In this document: positions 35,177 to 47,211 of the stretch, piece after piece
Position numbering within the stretch: position 1 is the first letter of the stretch
Layout of the letters: every line of letters begins with the position of its first letter
Assembly: GCF_000237925.1 (NCBI RefSeq)
Contig: NW_017386123.1
Span: 79,239-143,238 of the forward strand
Reading direction: 5' to 3'
From: Schistosoma mansoni
Lineage: Eukaryota > Platyhelminthes > Trematoda > Strigeidida > Schistosomatidae
Length of the DNA: 64,000 nt
The notes under the pieces: model-generated
The model's input: only the letters and a program-made list of their open reading frames with translations
What the model was told of the DNA's origin: nothing
Databases searched by the model: none
Translations under genes and position numbers: made by a program

Positions 35177-35773
35177 TTGCCCCAACCTTTGTATCTTAAT
35201 TTCAAGCGTCTAGCTCTATCAGATTATTTGCTTGCACATCCCAAATTACATAATAGGGCTATAGAATCTGTCAGAATGGATTTAAGGAATTTTCTGAGAG
35301 AATATGAATGGTGTCCTGGGTGTGAAAACTTAGTTTATAATGTACATTTGTCAAGGCACCTTCCTGACGATGTTCGTGCACATGGACCTTCACATACTTA
35401 CTCAGCGTTCCCACTCGAACCTTATATGAGACAAATTAAGAAATCCGTACTTAGTGGGTATTCTGTTGCTAAAGAAGCAGCTCAGCGTTACGCGGAAAAA
35501 ATGTCATTCTGCGATAGGCTTCATGTTAGCATTTCGACTGACAGTACCAAGGTAACCGGTAAGACGGACTCACATAAGCAAGTAATTATGTATAGGAATA
35601 GTAAAATAACTTCATTTAAGCCTGTTAAAGTTGTAGTAGTACACGTAAAGCCGGGCTTAGTCACTGATATAAAGGAGAATGGACTTATAAAATTCAGGCC
35701 ATTCACAGGCCCACACAATTACTTCGAAGATCCTTTCCCTTCTAGTGATATGGGATATTTAGATGTTTGGTAG
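35177..35773 (+). CDS. DNA transposase fragment, CACTA/EnSpm-like
   Basis: A 198-codon open frame beginning MPQPLYLNFKRLALSDYLLA. The middle reads VYNVHLSRHLPDDVRAHGP, then YSAFPLEPYMRQIKKSV. This is the pattern (YN.H.L.HL.DDV...GPL..FSAFPFE..L...K) found in the C-terminal part of EnSpm/CACTA-type transposases of animals; schistosomes are known to carry such elements (SmTRC1). The catalytic part upstream is not seen; a LINE and another insert lie just before it. Coding may continue after an intron near 35960 (ELVIAARHGV), but that is uncertain. The open frame itself has no stop, so this piece is not very old or has been kept. A domesticated host gene is a less likely alternative. Confidence 0.55.
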   Translation: MPQPLYLNFKRLALSDYLLAHPKLHNRAIESVRMDLRNFLREYEWCPGCENLVYNVHLSRHLPDDVRAHGPSHTYSAFPLEPYMRQIKKSVLSGYSVAKEAAQRYAEKMSFCDRLHVSISTDSTKVTGKTDSHKQVIMYRNSKITSFKPVKVVVVHVKPGLVTDIKENGLIKFRPFTGPHNYFEDPFPSSDMGYLDVW

Positions 35774-35774
35774 T

Positions 35775-37730
35775 TAGTAATGAATACACATGGGTTTCGA
35801 TTACAGATATTGACTACTAATGTATGGCAATAAATTGTGTTCATTAGTTAGTTATTGCTCCATTGTTACGTACTTTCATGTGATTGTATTTTGTTTATTT
35901 TCCTATTATGTAATATTTAGCCCGCTATTAATAAATACGTCGTCATAGACGCACCAAGCAAAATGGAGCTTGTGATTGCAGCCAGACACGGGGTTATTGA
36001 TGAAGAACTCCATCTCTAGCCAACGGAGCAGATTGACATGCACCTACAAAACAGTGGCAGACCAGATGACAATTGGTCAGTCCTGAAGTGTAAGTTCTCA
36101 CATGTTGGGACTTCACCGCCACAAATCAGAAGACGGAAGAAAAGCTGGAAAAATGTTTATTTGGTAAGAATCAAAATGTACAGAAAATCACGGGTATTTA
36201 TAGATAATAGTAGTTGTTAAATCAACAGTATGATTCGGGCGATCCGCAAAGAGACATATTATGCTACAGTCCGATAGTAACATGCCACGTTTATATTCTA
36301 GAATGTTCCGTCATGGTATGACGGGATGGAAATTCTTCGGCTCATGTAGGGCCTCTGGAGGCTCCGCCGTAGCTCTCGGAAACCGACTCAACAGTTTAAA
36401 TAGCGAATGTCCTGTTTTAGATTGTGTATTTCATCCGTTCCGAGAAGTGGACTTCATTTACAGACAGTGTTTTATGATATGGTTAAAGAGGTTGTGGTGG
36501 ACCAAAAAGTATGTTAACCAAAAATAGCAATAAAATTATTACGTCCAAAAGTTTATGCAACAACGAACAGTTATAAGTTATTAACACATAAATAAAAGTT
36601 AGGGACGTTACTTAGATTGACCAGTTGTTGCGTGTTCGGTTGAGTTTGGTACCAATAATCCACGATTATAGATAACTAATAATTCCGATATAGTCGATAT
36701 GGCTCCAGTAAGTTTACCAAGCGTAGAATGTAACATGAATGTCAAAATAGTCTATAAATGTAGATGATAGTCGATTAATAATTCATTTATCATATTTGCA
36801 GGCATAATAGAACGAGGCAGTTGTGTATTAAGGTGTATTTATTGATGAGCAATAACAATGTCGTGTTATGTTGGATTCAAAACGGAAGAAAGTAGTTAAC
36901 GAGTGTTCAAGGTCATATACTTAAACAACAAGTACAATTGTTTAGTGATAAATGTACAGAATATGAGAATACACTAAATAAATGCAAAAACTATCAAAAA
37001 TTGTTTACAAAAGAGGTTTAATAGTTCAATCTCCACAAGGTACCATTGAAAATGATCATCCATAATATTTTGGATTTGCTAGACTTACGGAAAATAGAAT
37101 CCCTCATACTCATCATGATTGATTAATTAAAAAGGAATAACTACTTCAGTGTACACACCACTAATTATTTTATGTGATATATGGACACCAGTCAATTAAT
37201 AAGATGCTGTTGTAACAGAAATATAGTTGCTTAAGTAACGACTACCTAGATTTTTAAGTTCGATAAGATGTATTGCTTAGCAGTCATAGAAGAGTTAAGT
37301 AGTTTACATCGCTTTAAGAATTCAGTCAGATTAGATAATAAGTGAGTGATAACAAATCTAGAGTGGGTGAAACAAGTAGCTAAGTGGATACGGCATACAA
37401 AAAGTAAAACACTAATGACATTTCACTTAACTGTGTTTGTAGCAACCTTTTGTACAATAATTTTCAACTTGACATTGAGAAGACTTTCGGATATCAAACC
37501 AACTTGATTGTTAAGTATGTATTCTATTACATATATCTGAACGAAATATATTCTTTCCAATAGACCCTCATGAAATTCTACAGTTAAATATACAAACTAT
37601 TGATTCAGCAGATGGGTCAAATAGCGATCTGATACATCGTTTTCAACTATACCATGTGAAGTTAGGATTATGTATATTGTGTGTCAACATGGAAAAAGTG
37701 GGTTATAGTAGAACGTTGACTCACTCTACT
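35775..37730. other. stretch with short unassigned frames
   Basis: Frames near 35950-36200 (ELVIAARHGVIDEELHL; MHLQNSGRPDDNWSVLK) and 36261-36527 (FRHGMTGWKFFGSCRASGG) look more coding-like than the AT-rich rest but were not recognised. They could be the far end of the transposon. No matching terminal repeat was found. From about 36540 on nothing was seen. Confidence 0.3.
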
Positions 37731-37731
37731 G

Positions 37732-39309
37732 TGATGTTTAAGAGTATTTGAATTATGGTATAAACTAGTAATCCCAGAAACAACGCAATTTAATCAAAAA
37801 GTATAAGATGAGCACGAACAAATGTATTGCACTTAGAATTCAAAATCAAGCAGTCATCAATGCAGAGGAATCATAGGTTCGTTCAAAAATACCACATCCG
37901 TCACAGCTTAAATTGCCTGTAATGGATTGTACGTCTTCTTAAGTTCATCTTACGTCTGTCCGACAATGTATTGGATAAAGACTCTGTATTATTTAGAATA
38001 CACTCGTTAGTATTAGAATTAACAACCGGAATTGGAACAGACTCACCTAATTCCTGGTATTGTACACAATCATCATGTCGGTTGTGTAGTGAAACCACTG
38101 ATATCTAGAATTTGCATCATAGACTTTCCAACACTTTCCTCCCCCACGAAATAATGTTGGGTCCTTACGTCGCAATGTTATAACCAACTTGACGTTCCTA
38201 GCTTGCACTTTCTTATTATAGCTCACAGTTTGATTATTATATGTGGGTATCTGGGGGTAAACACTGACACGTAATTTGAGGCATTCCATCATGTGAATTT
38301 GACTTGCATAAAAATTGCGATACATATTCTTTTGGTTATTCATATTAGAATACACAAATAGATATGCATTGAGATATGTAATTAACACATATGATTCATC
38401 TAGGCTTGACTCACCTGCGAAACAATCGAATGGAAAACATTCATCTGCCTCATATTCGTGAACAATTTGAAGATACGACCGGTATTGTAGTTTTGCAACT
38501 AGCGACCAGTAACACCTATATTCGAAGCGTCCTCAATTACATGAAACCAGAAGTCAGATGCGAAGAGGTAGGAAAGATATATTTGATGCGTTATCAATAT
38601 ATCGAGAAGCGTTTGCTCTAATCTGGCTAGTGAACGTAGGAGCTGTGTCCCACGCTGGGTCGTAACGTGATCTGGTACGGATGCATGACCGAAAGCCTTC
38701 AGTTAAACAAGTTCACTTAAAACAATGTGGTCAGCATCCAATGTCGAACACTTAAAGAGCTATTGATTTGGGGGAATTATTTACAGCTACAAATTTCACA
38801 ACCCAATGAATTGTTATCTGCATAACCTTGCCTACGTATTGGACTGGGACAACGGAGTAAAGTAGTAGAATTCCTGATGTTCTAGCGAGTCATTTCATTG
38901 AATGTTTCCTTTTTACCGCATTCCAAATTTGTATGCTTCACATGGTCCAGCAGTAGTTGCTTGAGCGTTGCATAAGGGAGTGAAATCGGTTTGTGTGGAA
39001 ATGCCAAAGTCTTTATTAAGCTGTATGCTTTTTTCAGATGAACGTAAGGAAATGTGTCCCAATAATAAAATCCTCAATATCTTCCTTGGTCATAACCCAG
39101 ATTTCGAACCTCTCCATGTAATCCTTAAAAGCATTAAAATCTGGATGTATACCCAACCGTTCGAACACAGGCTCCATCGAGACGCCAATGTGATGATTTG
39201 AATTATAGTATAAGGTAGTAATCCAAGAAACAACGCAATTTAATCACACGATCAAATGAACTGTATTTGGAATTTAAAATCAAAACAGTCATCAATGCAA
39301 AGAAATCAT
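37732..39309 (-). mobile_element. compact Gypsy-like gag element with very short LTRs (fossil)
   Basis: Direct repeats of 142 and 119 bases (37732-37873 and 39191-39309) start TGATG and end AATCA on the plus strand, so TG...CA when read on the minus strand. Between them the minus strand holds gag-like coding: a start just inside the right repeat (EPVFERLGIHPDF, DYMERFEIW) and, further on, a zinc-knuckle-like region near 38100-38250. A TGGCGTCTCG string directly after the right repeat could be the primer-binding site. No protease, RT or integrase was seen. It is broken several times and carries a solo LTR insertion at 38468-38791. Confidence 0.55.
38468..38791 (-). mobile_element. Boudicca-like solo LTR (fossil)
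   Basis: 324 bases, the same family as 29406-29729 in reverse orientation, with the same length. It is flanked by an exact 4-bp duplication AATT (38464-38467 and 38792-38795). It lies inside the compact gag element, so it is the younger of the two. Confidence 0.9.
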
Positions 39310-39334
39310 TGGTTCATAATAGGTAAAAAGTGCA

Positions 39335-39445
39335 AATTGATTGGTTTAATATCTTCATATTCATTTACATGAAAGTAAAACCTGATGAAGTTTTGATATG
39401 AAAACAATGCTTTTTGCTTATGTGTTGTACAAATTTTCACAATGT
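39335..39445 (+). repeat. dispersed repeat with CTGATGA motif, copy 1
   Basis: It aligns with 45330-45435 (GGTTTAATAT.TTCATAT, then CCTGATGAAG...AAAACAAT...TTGCTT). The CTGATGA followed by GAAAAC some 11 bases later recalls the core of the short hammerhead ribozymes that Penelope-like elements carry. The pairing of the stems was not worked out in full. Confidence 0.45.
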
Positions 39446-39594
39446 AAGCTCTCTTATGACATATTATGCAGTCGGTTATCGTTGATCTACATGTTTTCAA
39501 CTTTTAGAGATTACCATATAACTTAGACCTGGTGGGCACATTGCCATTATAAATACCACGTCTTGAGGTTTGCATAATTTATAACATTTATAAC

Positions 39595-40075
39595 AACGAA
39601 TCACGTATCTTAATGCATAGAGTATACGTTCGATCACTTCTAAAACACTGTTTATTCTTAGTAGAGTACGCACAAAGGATAAATTAGGGTTGGGATACGT
39701 TCAGAGACGATTTGCGCTTCGCACTCTTGAGAATGATTGTACCTTAAATTACAAGTCTAGGTGCAATTAACTTGGACTGAACCCTTTATGGAGTAGCGAA
39801 TCCAAACGATCTAATCTATTTCTTCGAAATACTTAATAAACTTTCCTTTACATCCAGTGAAGTAATTCAGTAAGCAGAAACTCCTAGTCACAGTATCCGT
39901 AACTATTTTTCCCAAGTGAAAAAACCACAATTTAAACCTTCTTTCTATATGATTTACATCGCCAGTAAATTTTCAAGACGTGAATAATTTACCACAATCT
40001 GTCCGTGAGATAACATTGCTACCATCCTTTGTTCGCCGTATCGATGCTGACTTCTCTTTTAAAAAATAGCTTAGA
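39595..40075 (+). mobile_element. LINE C-terminal fragment, degenerate
   Basis: Broken plus-strand frames give pieces typical of the end of a CR1/Jockey-type LINE protein, closing with NNLPQSVREITLLPSFVRRIDADF and a stop near 40068. The order (LPQSV then PSFVRRIDADF) fits the W..LP..V..A.S...F...L tail of such proteins. Many stops and frameshifts. Confidence 0.5.
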
Positions 40076-40079
40076 TATG

Positions 40080-41500
40080 CTGACACTTGTAAGTAAATTC
40101 TATTACACAAGTGAGATTATTAGAACTTTAAATGCATAATCGTTTTTATGACTGAATACGCTATGTAAATTGGCATGAATTCTGTAATTATTATTTTGAT
40201 GGTATATTTACTATTATTATATTAATGTAGACCCATAATGAAAAAATGGAAGTATACTGAAAAATGTCCTAAACTAATTTCAGTTGTCCATGGCTTGTTT
40301 CTCATGTTTTATAAATTATGTAGAACTTATAACTTGATAATCTAAATGAAGTATGTCACCCAGTGAAACTTCTGACCAAATCGAAGAAAGGCAAAACTAG
40401 ACTACTTATAAAATAAAGTTTTAGAGATCCATAGCTAAATACAAAATACTCTTGTAGTTCTCACCCAAATGTTTTCTCAAGTTTAGTCAATTTCTTAAAG
40501 GAAAATTTGTTTGAATCTCTAATAGACTTATTAAAGTAGCAGACAAATAGTGCTCAGTTCATTATAATCTCCTTAAGATTAAATGCTTAATCTTTCTATT
40601 CATAAAGAAATGTATTGCATATAATTGTTATCAAATTATTCTTGGTGGAATAATACAAAATTAAATCTACATAACCGTTAATGTTCAGTGTCATCTGCAC
40701 GTTATCAGTAAGAAAATTGACTCTTTGAGTATTTATTAGTAATTGTGAAATTGCACTTACCAAACTGTGAGGACGGTCCACAGGTGAAATTGAGGAAGCT
40801 CTAAGAAGCCCAGAAGGAGCCGAACATATTCCATGCAATCAGCTATCGGAAGAATACTCCAGAATCACTACGTGTGGCTTCCCTATTGGACAAACGCTAA
40901 TAACCCCCTGTGTGCCGATTGAATAACTATAATGTTGATTTCATTTTTACTAAAAACTATAAATACCTGACAGTTTTGCACAATAATTGACACTGTTTGT
41001 AATAACATTCCTTCCACTTGTCTTCTCATTTTGCGACTTGGGAAGGTCCTAGCGTTCGAGTTATACGCGATCTACTAAGAATCTAAGGTCGAGATTAAAC
41101 ACAAACCTGTCACCCAATATTAATTTTTAGGACGGTTCGACCGGTTACTATTGTCTTAAGATGGATAATAAAGCCTCTTTAATAATAATAGATTGTAGTA
41201 ATCATTCTACAATTAACTTAGATTGAAGTTCGAACGTTGTTAGGATCGGAAATAATTTGTTTTTTTTATCTGGAATATCATTAAACGTACGGGGGTTGTG
41301 CACACTACTTTTATCAGTTGTATGGATCATTGAAATGTAAACCAATAAATTATTTCTAAGTATCTATAATCATCCACCTGTAATCAATCAGTAGTAGTTA
41401 CCGACTTACACAATGTGGTACATATTTCAGCCAAAACACAGTTGGTATTTTGTGTGGTCAAATGATTACTAGAACATTTTTCTAAATTGAGTCGAATCAG
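40080..41500. other. AT-rich stretch, nothing recognised
   Basis: No gene or shared repeat was found before the target duplication at 41501. Confidence 0.3.
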
Positions 41501-41512
41501 TGTACTGCGGTT

Positions 41513-41910
41513 GGAAGAAAGCTAGGGGCGGCCAGATCAAAACGTGGCATAAATCCATGTAGACTACCTGGTTGGGATCCGCGAGATGATAGCAACCGAT
41601 GGTTAGAGACCTTGAATGACATGGCTCAAAACTGCTTTCAATGGAGCAAGTGCATCCACTCTTTGTGTTCTCCCAAATTCTAATCTTTTGAATTCTTCAT
41701 GTTCCCATTCTTTTTCCCTTTCCAAATTTATTTCACTGGATTATACTCCTTCAATAACATCTTCAAACCCTAATCTTTCCGATTGCTGCTTATACTGTTA
41801 CTACCTCCACCACTATGGGATTTGAATGGACAACTGCATCTCTGTGCTAATGTGGTATGGCAACTCGAACTGATGTACGTATGTACAAAATTCTACGTTG
41901 TGACTGACTG
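41513..41910 (+). mobile_element. LINE family A (subfamily 2), 5'-truncated copy with target duplication
   Basis: 398 bases of family A 3' end, with TGTACTGCGGTT on the left (41501-41512) and TGTACCGCGGTT on the right (41911-41922), a 12-bp duplication with one difference. It reads GRPDQNVA and MAQNCFQWSKC-like pieces and then the 3' UTR, with a GACTGACTG tail. Its 3' UTR is close to that of 61203-61885 and clearly different from that of the complete copy, so the two form a subfamily. Confidence 0.88.
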
Positions 41911-41924
41911 TGTACCGCGGTTAA

Positions 41925-43480
41925 TTTCATACATTTAATATTATTTATCATAAATCAAAAGGAAGACGATCTTTTTAAAGAATTTATGATACATACATAG
42001 ATTAGTGAACGTTGGTTGATTATATTTTGAAGATAACTACTAACCAGTTAATACGAAACATGATTCAATGTTCAGTTTTTACGATATGATAAACATATTA
42101 TTATTACTATTATTAATTTGCAACGATCAAAAAGCTTTTGAGTATAAAATAGGACGAAAGATAAGAACAATACAAATTAAAATTGTTACAATTTTACGTT
42201 ACGAAGATGAAAATAAAAGGGTAGACAAGTGTAAACGGATGTTTTTGTAAAACAAAAAAACTCATAAAATTACAGATGATACTAAAAAAATATATATGTA
42301 TATTATATTTTAAATAGAAAAATCAACAGTTTGAGCCAAATATAAATCGAAAACTGTTATTAAAACTAATTATTAAATCATTTACATATTGTTTTAGGTT
42401 GATAAGTAGTTGCGGTTAAAAACTACCCCTATTTTAATCACAGTTGTCACCTCTTGAGTACAGAAAGCTTAAATATTTTTGCTCAATGTCAAAATAGATA
42501 ACAACGTTGTCAATTTAAAGAGAATATAAATCGACAAACCGGCAGAATGGTAAAATCAACTTTGATAAATAAGCAACGATGATATTACTTTTTTTTTCAG
42601 AAAACACGAGCATACAGTATGAAAATTGAGTAGTTTTATAAATCTAGCGAAGCATTTCGACACAATCTCTTTGAAATCTTGCTTAGGATTGGAAAATCCT
42701 GAATAACCATTTCTGACTTTAAGCAACAGGTGCATTCGACAGTGATGAAAATGATGGTAATGATGATTGTTCAGCACTGAAGCAACATTGACGACTTTCA
42801 CTGGCTACCATGCGAAAAAGCAACTGAGATTAGATTTATTCAAAAAAAACAAGAAATAAAAGTTAAAATTGCGGTAATTTATTTATAACAACATCTAATT
42901 ACGTCTCATGACTAACACTATTTTGAGTCATAACACCATTCAATATATTTCCGCTTCAACAGTCAACCGGACAATAATAAAAGCTTAGCGTAATAAGTAA
43001 GCATACTTATACGTCATCATTATTTTTCGGCTTTTCAAATGAGATATTTTACCTAATTCCTAAACTTAGAAAAATGACCGTATCGTAGCGGTACATGCTT
43101 TCTATCTAATGTGATAATATATCGAGTGCAATACAATTTGAAATAAAAGAATCTATGGATAGTCGACCATGTGTCGTATCATAAACCAGCAAATTATATA
43201 CAATGATAGTTGCATTATTCTGTCATTAACTAGTAATCGGATTTCTTATGCAAGAATTAACTGTGAATACCGATCACATCAAATACGTTGACAGGTACAC
43301 TTTCCCATCCTAAGGGGGTATGATTTAGCTACTAAACACAAAAGTCAATTTAAAATGACATAAGATAATTTATGAACATGGGGAGTTATGTAACCAAAAT
43401 AATTCAACTACTGTATTTTACTGACTTTGCTTTTTCAGCTGGATGGAATTTGACGAGGTGTTTGCTAATCCTGTGACTAA
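41925..43480. other. AT-rich stretch, nothing recognised
   Basis: Short open frames only, with no recognisable domain. Confidence 0.3.
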
Positions 43481-43559
43481 CCGTAATAAATCCCACAGCA
43501 TGAACCTTGCGGTCAGAGTTCTGGAATCAAGCCTCTGTCAGTACGAAACTTTTCCAACA

Positions 43560-43800
43560 GTGCTGCTAAACCGAATGGGAAATCCTGCCTACTATTGCAG
43601 ATAGCAAACCAACTGCCAGTTGAGGAGGAAATCGGGAAAAGAAACTGGAGGTGGACCGGATACAGTTTACGGAAACCATCAAGGTGAACCATAAGTCAAG
43701 CCCTGACTTATATTCTCCTAGACAAAAGGAAAAGAAGCAGACCAAAAATGTGTCTCCAATAATTGGAGCCAGACATCAAGACCAGGAATAGCATTTGACA
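43560..43800 (+). mobile_element. RTE-like LINE fragment related to family B, C-terminal part
   Basis: The plus-strand frame reads LLQIANQLPVEEEIGKRNWRWTGYSLRKPSR, matching the [23 protein letters not shown] region that closes family B proteins. The next part (KRKRSRPKM) fits GKRKRGRPK. In-frame stops follow. It may start as far left as 43480. Confidence 0.65.
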
Positions 43801-44245
43801 ACAGGTGGAAAGGAGACGCCAGAATGGAATCGTCCGGTGATCCTTGGTTGGAGTCTTGCACCTCATATAGCGGGTGACAGGTCTCAGTTACAAATTTCTG
43901 GCTGATATATGGGGTGAAAATCACTAAATTAAGAAGTAATCTTCCACAAGTCCTTAAATACTCCATTAGGCAGAAAGTTAATGTCCCTTACTTCAACTAA
44001 AAATAAACAGAAAAACTTCTCAGGAGGAGGTAATAAACAGAGATTTCTAGATTTTGCCTGGTTTCTCCAAATCTAGACGGTCAAGAGTCGTTTGAAGTTT
44101 AAATGCTATGTGGGAAATCACTTAAAAGTAGTGAGACGGAAAGTAGCATGTTTTAGACAAGGATCTCAGCGCACATATATCTATCTAGGTCATAGAAGAC
44201 AACTGTTTAACTACCCATGATTTGTCCACATTATTATTCGGCTTG
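43800..44245. other. stretch without recognised genes, 3' of the SLC37 gene
   Basis: This should hold the 3' UTR of the SLC37-type gene on the minus strand. No clear polyadenylation signal was singled out. Confidence 0.3.
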
Positions 44246-44249
44246 GTAA

Positions 44250-44300
44250 TTAAACATCCTCGTCATGCATTCTTCTCATCTGCATAACGGGTTTGGTATA
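44250..44300 (-). CDS. SLC37-type antiporter, last exon
   Basis: After an ATACGCTTCTTACAG acceptor, 16 codons and a TAA follow (YTKPVMQMRRMHDEDV). The phase (whole codon) fits the exon before it. A short charged cytosolic tail after the twelfth membrane segment is normal in SLC37 proteins, though this tail sequence itself is not conserved. Confidence is lower than for the other exons because it is so short and another acceptor nearby is possible. Confidence 0.6.
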   Translation of the reverse strand, partial: YTKPVMQMRRMHDEDV

Positions 44301-44416
44301 CTGTAAGAAGCGTATATATCGTAAACGGATAGGACCGCAGAACACAAGACTTATAACACTTTTTAAGAGCAGATTGTTTAGAGATAAAAGAATAGGTAAT
44401 AGAAAACACAACTTAC

Positions 44417-44514
44417 GATTGCGGCCAGAGCTAACGCAACCATAAGCATAATAATAATGACAGACCAACCATATGGTTTCATGAGACCACATAGTAAAGG
44501 TCCAAGTGCAGCAC
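44417..44514 (-). CDS. SLC37-type antiporter, exon for the last membrane segment
   Basis: 98 bases (two plus 32 codons) between a GTTAAATCAG acceptor and an ATCGTAAGT donor. Joined to the exon at 49320-49472 it reads TGSVGAALGPLLCGLMKPYGW, nearly the same as the human SLC37A2 region (TGSIGAALGPLL.G...P.GW). It is followed by the hydrophobic run SVIIIMLMVALALAAI, the last membrane span. The exact fit in phase and sequence across a 4.8 kb intron supports both exons. Confidence 0.88.
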
Positions 44515-44689
44515 CTGATTTAACGAATGCGAAAAATGAAAATAACCCATAATGACACCGATGAAACAAAATATTTATCTTTTATACAGTTACAATGATT
44601 GTAAAACGAAGACAGTAATAACACATGATATATAACTGGAAATGGTAAGTCAATTATTTAAACCATAAGCTTTTATTAATTGGAATAAC

Positions 44690-45060
44690 TGGTATACATG
44701 TTATACAGGCCTTGTTACTGGCTGCTCCCATGCTAGATCTTGGATAACATAAGAGTAAATCAGCAGAAAAGCTAGGAGTGAGCAGATTAAACCATGAAGT
44801 TAATAGGTGTACGCTATTAAACTGATTCATGAGTTCTTTATTATTAATATTCCGATCTACGGTGACGAATGTGTTATTGATGTAACGGAAGTGTAGATCT
44901 AGTTAATTGATAATTTACATGAGTGGTTCATTTCTTAACATTTTTAAGAAGAAATAAACTAGAACTGGACCTAAATGTGAGCCCATATCTATTTTATCAA
45001 TTTGTCTATAATAAGTATTGTCGAAAACAAAACGACTTAGTGGACGACCTTATCGATTTT
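44690..45060 (-). mobile_element. Penelope-like retroelement, reverse transcriptase fragment
   Basis: The minus strand reads RFVFDNTYYRQIDKIDMGSH, then LGPVLVYFFLKMLRNEPLM, and further on LHFRYINNTFVTVDRNINN. This is the pattern F.FN..YYRQ..G.AMGSPLGP..A..FM...E...YCRYVDDTFVI of Penelope-type RTs; here the YVDD box has decayed to YINN. In-frame stops are present, so it is a dead fragment. It lies in the large SLC37 intron, on the same strand as the gene. Confidence 0.7.
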
Positions 45061-45329
45061 TGACATCACGCGTGTTTTTCATTCTTCATCTCATTCTGTT
45101 TATATTTTTCACTATCTAATTGTCTACACAATTTTTACTACGTAATTTCGAGTATTTTATGCGATTATCTCAAAAACTATTTATCGAAGTTTGACCTACT
45201 TTTTATATTGGACCATTGACTAGAACTACTTGTACACCTGTCCTCTTACTATCAATTCCTATTATTTACTTATCATATTTAGTTAAGTAATCTGCCTGAT
45301 TTCGATCATTGACTAATGAATTGCCTCCA

Positions 45330-45435
45330 TTGGTTTAATATTTTCATATAAATACCTATGTACATTAGAATAAAGCCTGATGAAGATCGAATATAAAACA
45401 ATATTGTTCGCTTGTATATGTCGTTCCAAAATTAA
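45330..45435 (+). repeat. dispersed repeat with CTGATGA motif, copy 2
   Basis: It aligns with 39335-39445. CCTGATGAAGATCGAATATAA is followed by AACAATATTGTTCGC, whose palindromic AACAATATTGTT could form a stem. It lies near the Penelope RT fragment but on the other strand. Confidence 0.45.
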
Positions 45436-45439
45436 GACA

Positions 45440-47210
45440 GTCAATTTAGAATATTGGAACAAATCTAAAACGTCAGTGAAAATAAATGGTTGTTAAAAGT
45501 AATGATTATGACAACTATTATGGAACTTGGAAGGATAGGATGTTTTTGTGGAATAGTGTTAGGAATACGAGTTAAGGTTATGGTACTGATCTTCAGTCTA
45601 AGTTACCGATAGTCAGCCCTAGCAAGTTTATTGTTCGTGTTAAAATATTTAACCCTTTGTAATTTTATCATTCTGTAATATAGAATTCTTTCACAAAGGC
45701 CGCATTATAATGGGTTGATCTCAAGGTCACTCCTAAAAACTACCTAAGATCATCGGTATAGTATAGTTTAACCTAGATTTCATTCGCATCCTTATTTTTC
45801 GATCACAATGTAGTCGACAAAAGGTAATAAAACACAATCTAACAATAAACAGCTTAAGACCCTGTTCTTCCATGTTACCAAATAAGTTCTGTTAGTAAGG
45901 AAACTAACGGTTAAACTTCTCAAGCAGTTTTATAATGGAAATAACTTAACTAAAAAGTGGCTAGAATCAATTTGCAGCTGCTTAGATGTACCAATTATGA
46001 AATAACTTATTCCTTCACTCTTAACGGTATCATTTTATCATTCTTTCAATACGGTATGCAGACTAGTTAAACATTCGAATACCATGAACATTTGATATTT
46101 AAATGCATATTCAATGTGATGAACAGATATCAATGTACGATTAACCACAAGTATAATCATCCCCTTAAAACGATACAATAATAGGAAACCAATTAAAGAT
46201 CGAATGCAAAAAGAGTGAAAACATGTAGAAAAAAGACTAAAACGAAAGGACATTTAGGAACTACAGGACAATAAATAATGAGTGGATTCGCGTTATTAAT
46301 GTAGGCGATGTCAAGATAGATCAGTGAGTCGCTAACCATAAATAGTCGTTGGTTTACAATCATCAACAAGCACTTCATCTTTGTTTAATATGGATTCCAC
46401 TAAGACCGTGATCATCTTATAAGCTCTTTTTACAGGTTTGAGAAACATGTAACCCCCTCCTATCCAGAAAATCTACACTTAGCTAAAAGTTCATCCACTA
46501 ATCTTTATTAGTCTTCCCGTTTATAAAACAAGAGTAAAAAGTGATCTATTTAATAAAGCAGTTCATAATGAACTATTTTTTTCTGATGGCGTCACTCCCT
46601 TCTATCTAAAATACCAGACTTTACTTCAAAATACACCATTTACTGAACTATAAGAGAGATATCGTGTCGTCGCAGTAATAATTAAACAGACACAACGTAC
46701 AAACGTTTATGGCATGTAACATTTAAATCCTTCAGAAATAGAAGCACAAAATAAGCATACATTTCACTTAACATTCTTAAATATGCAACCCGTTTATGAC
46801 ATATAACATGCTTGAAATCTGAATCTAACATTTTATCCCCTTCTCCAATGAAATCTCATCAATGATCTTGTATAATAAAGCGAAGAAAATCAGTGAGCTG
46901 AAGAAACCAACTGCTCTATTTGTGTACATTTAAGTTCAGTGGTGACTGATAAATCAGGATAACACGTTAAGTTTACGTTTCCCCTAACTCAGTGTAACAG
47001 TTTGTGATATAAGTCTGACATTTTGACATAGATTTATTTCTCAGTGTAACATTTTAGTCAGTACAACATTGGTTTCGTATTTCCCAGTGTAACGTTATTT
47101 CACGTTAAGATGTTTGTACTAAAGAGGTATAAATTTTGTTCAGTATGACAGGTGTTAACTTCATATGTGCTTCACAGTCACCCTGTGTATCATTTCATTT
47201 ACTAACTAAT
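45440..47210. other. intron sequence with a weak ~50-base repetition at its right end
   Basis: Nothing was recognised up to about 46980. From 46990 to 47150 the string CAGTGTAAC or close forms (CAGTACAAC, CAGTATGAC) recurs about five times at uneven spacing, as in a decayed tandem repeat. The first bases after the assembly gap (GTGTAATATTTG) resemble it. Confidence 0.35.
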
Positions 47211-47211
47211 C

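Noticed and set aside
43718-43966. 82-codon minus-strand frame
   Set aside because: It is antisense to the LINE C-terminal fragment and has no support of its own.
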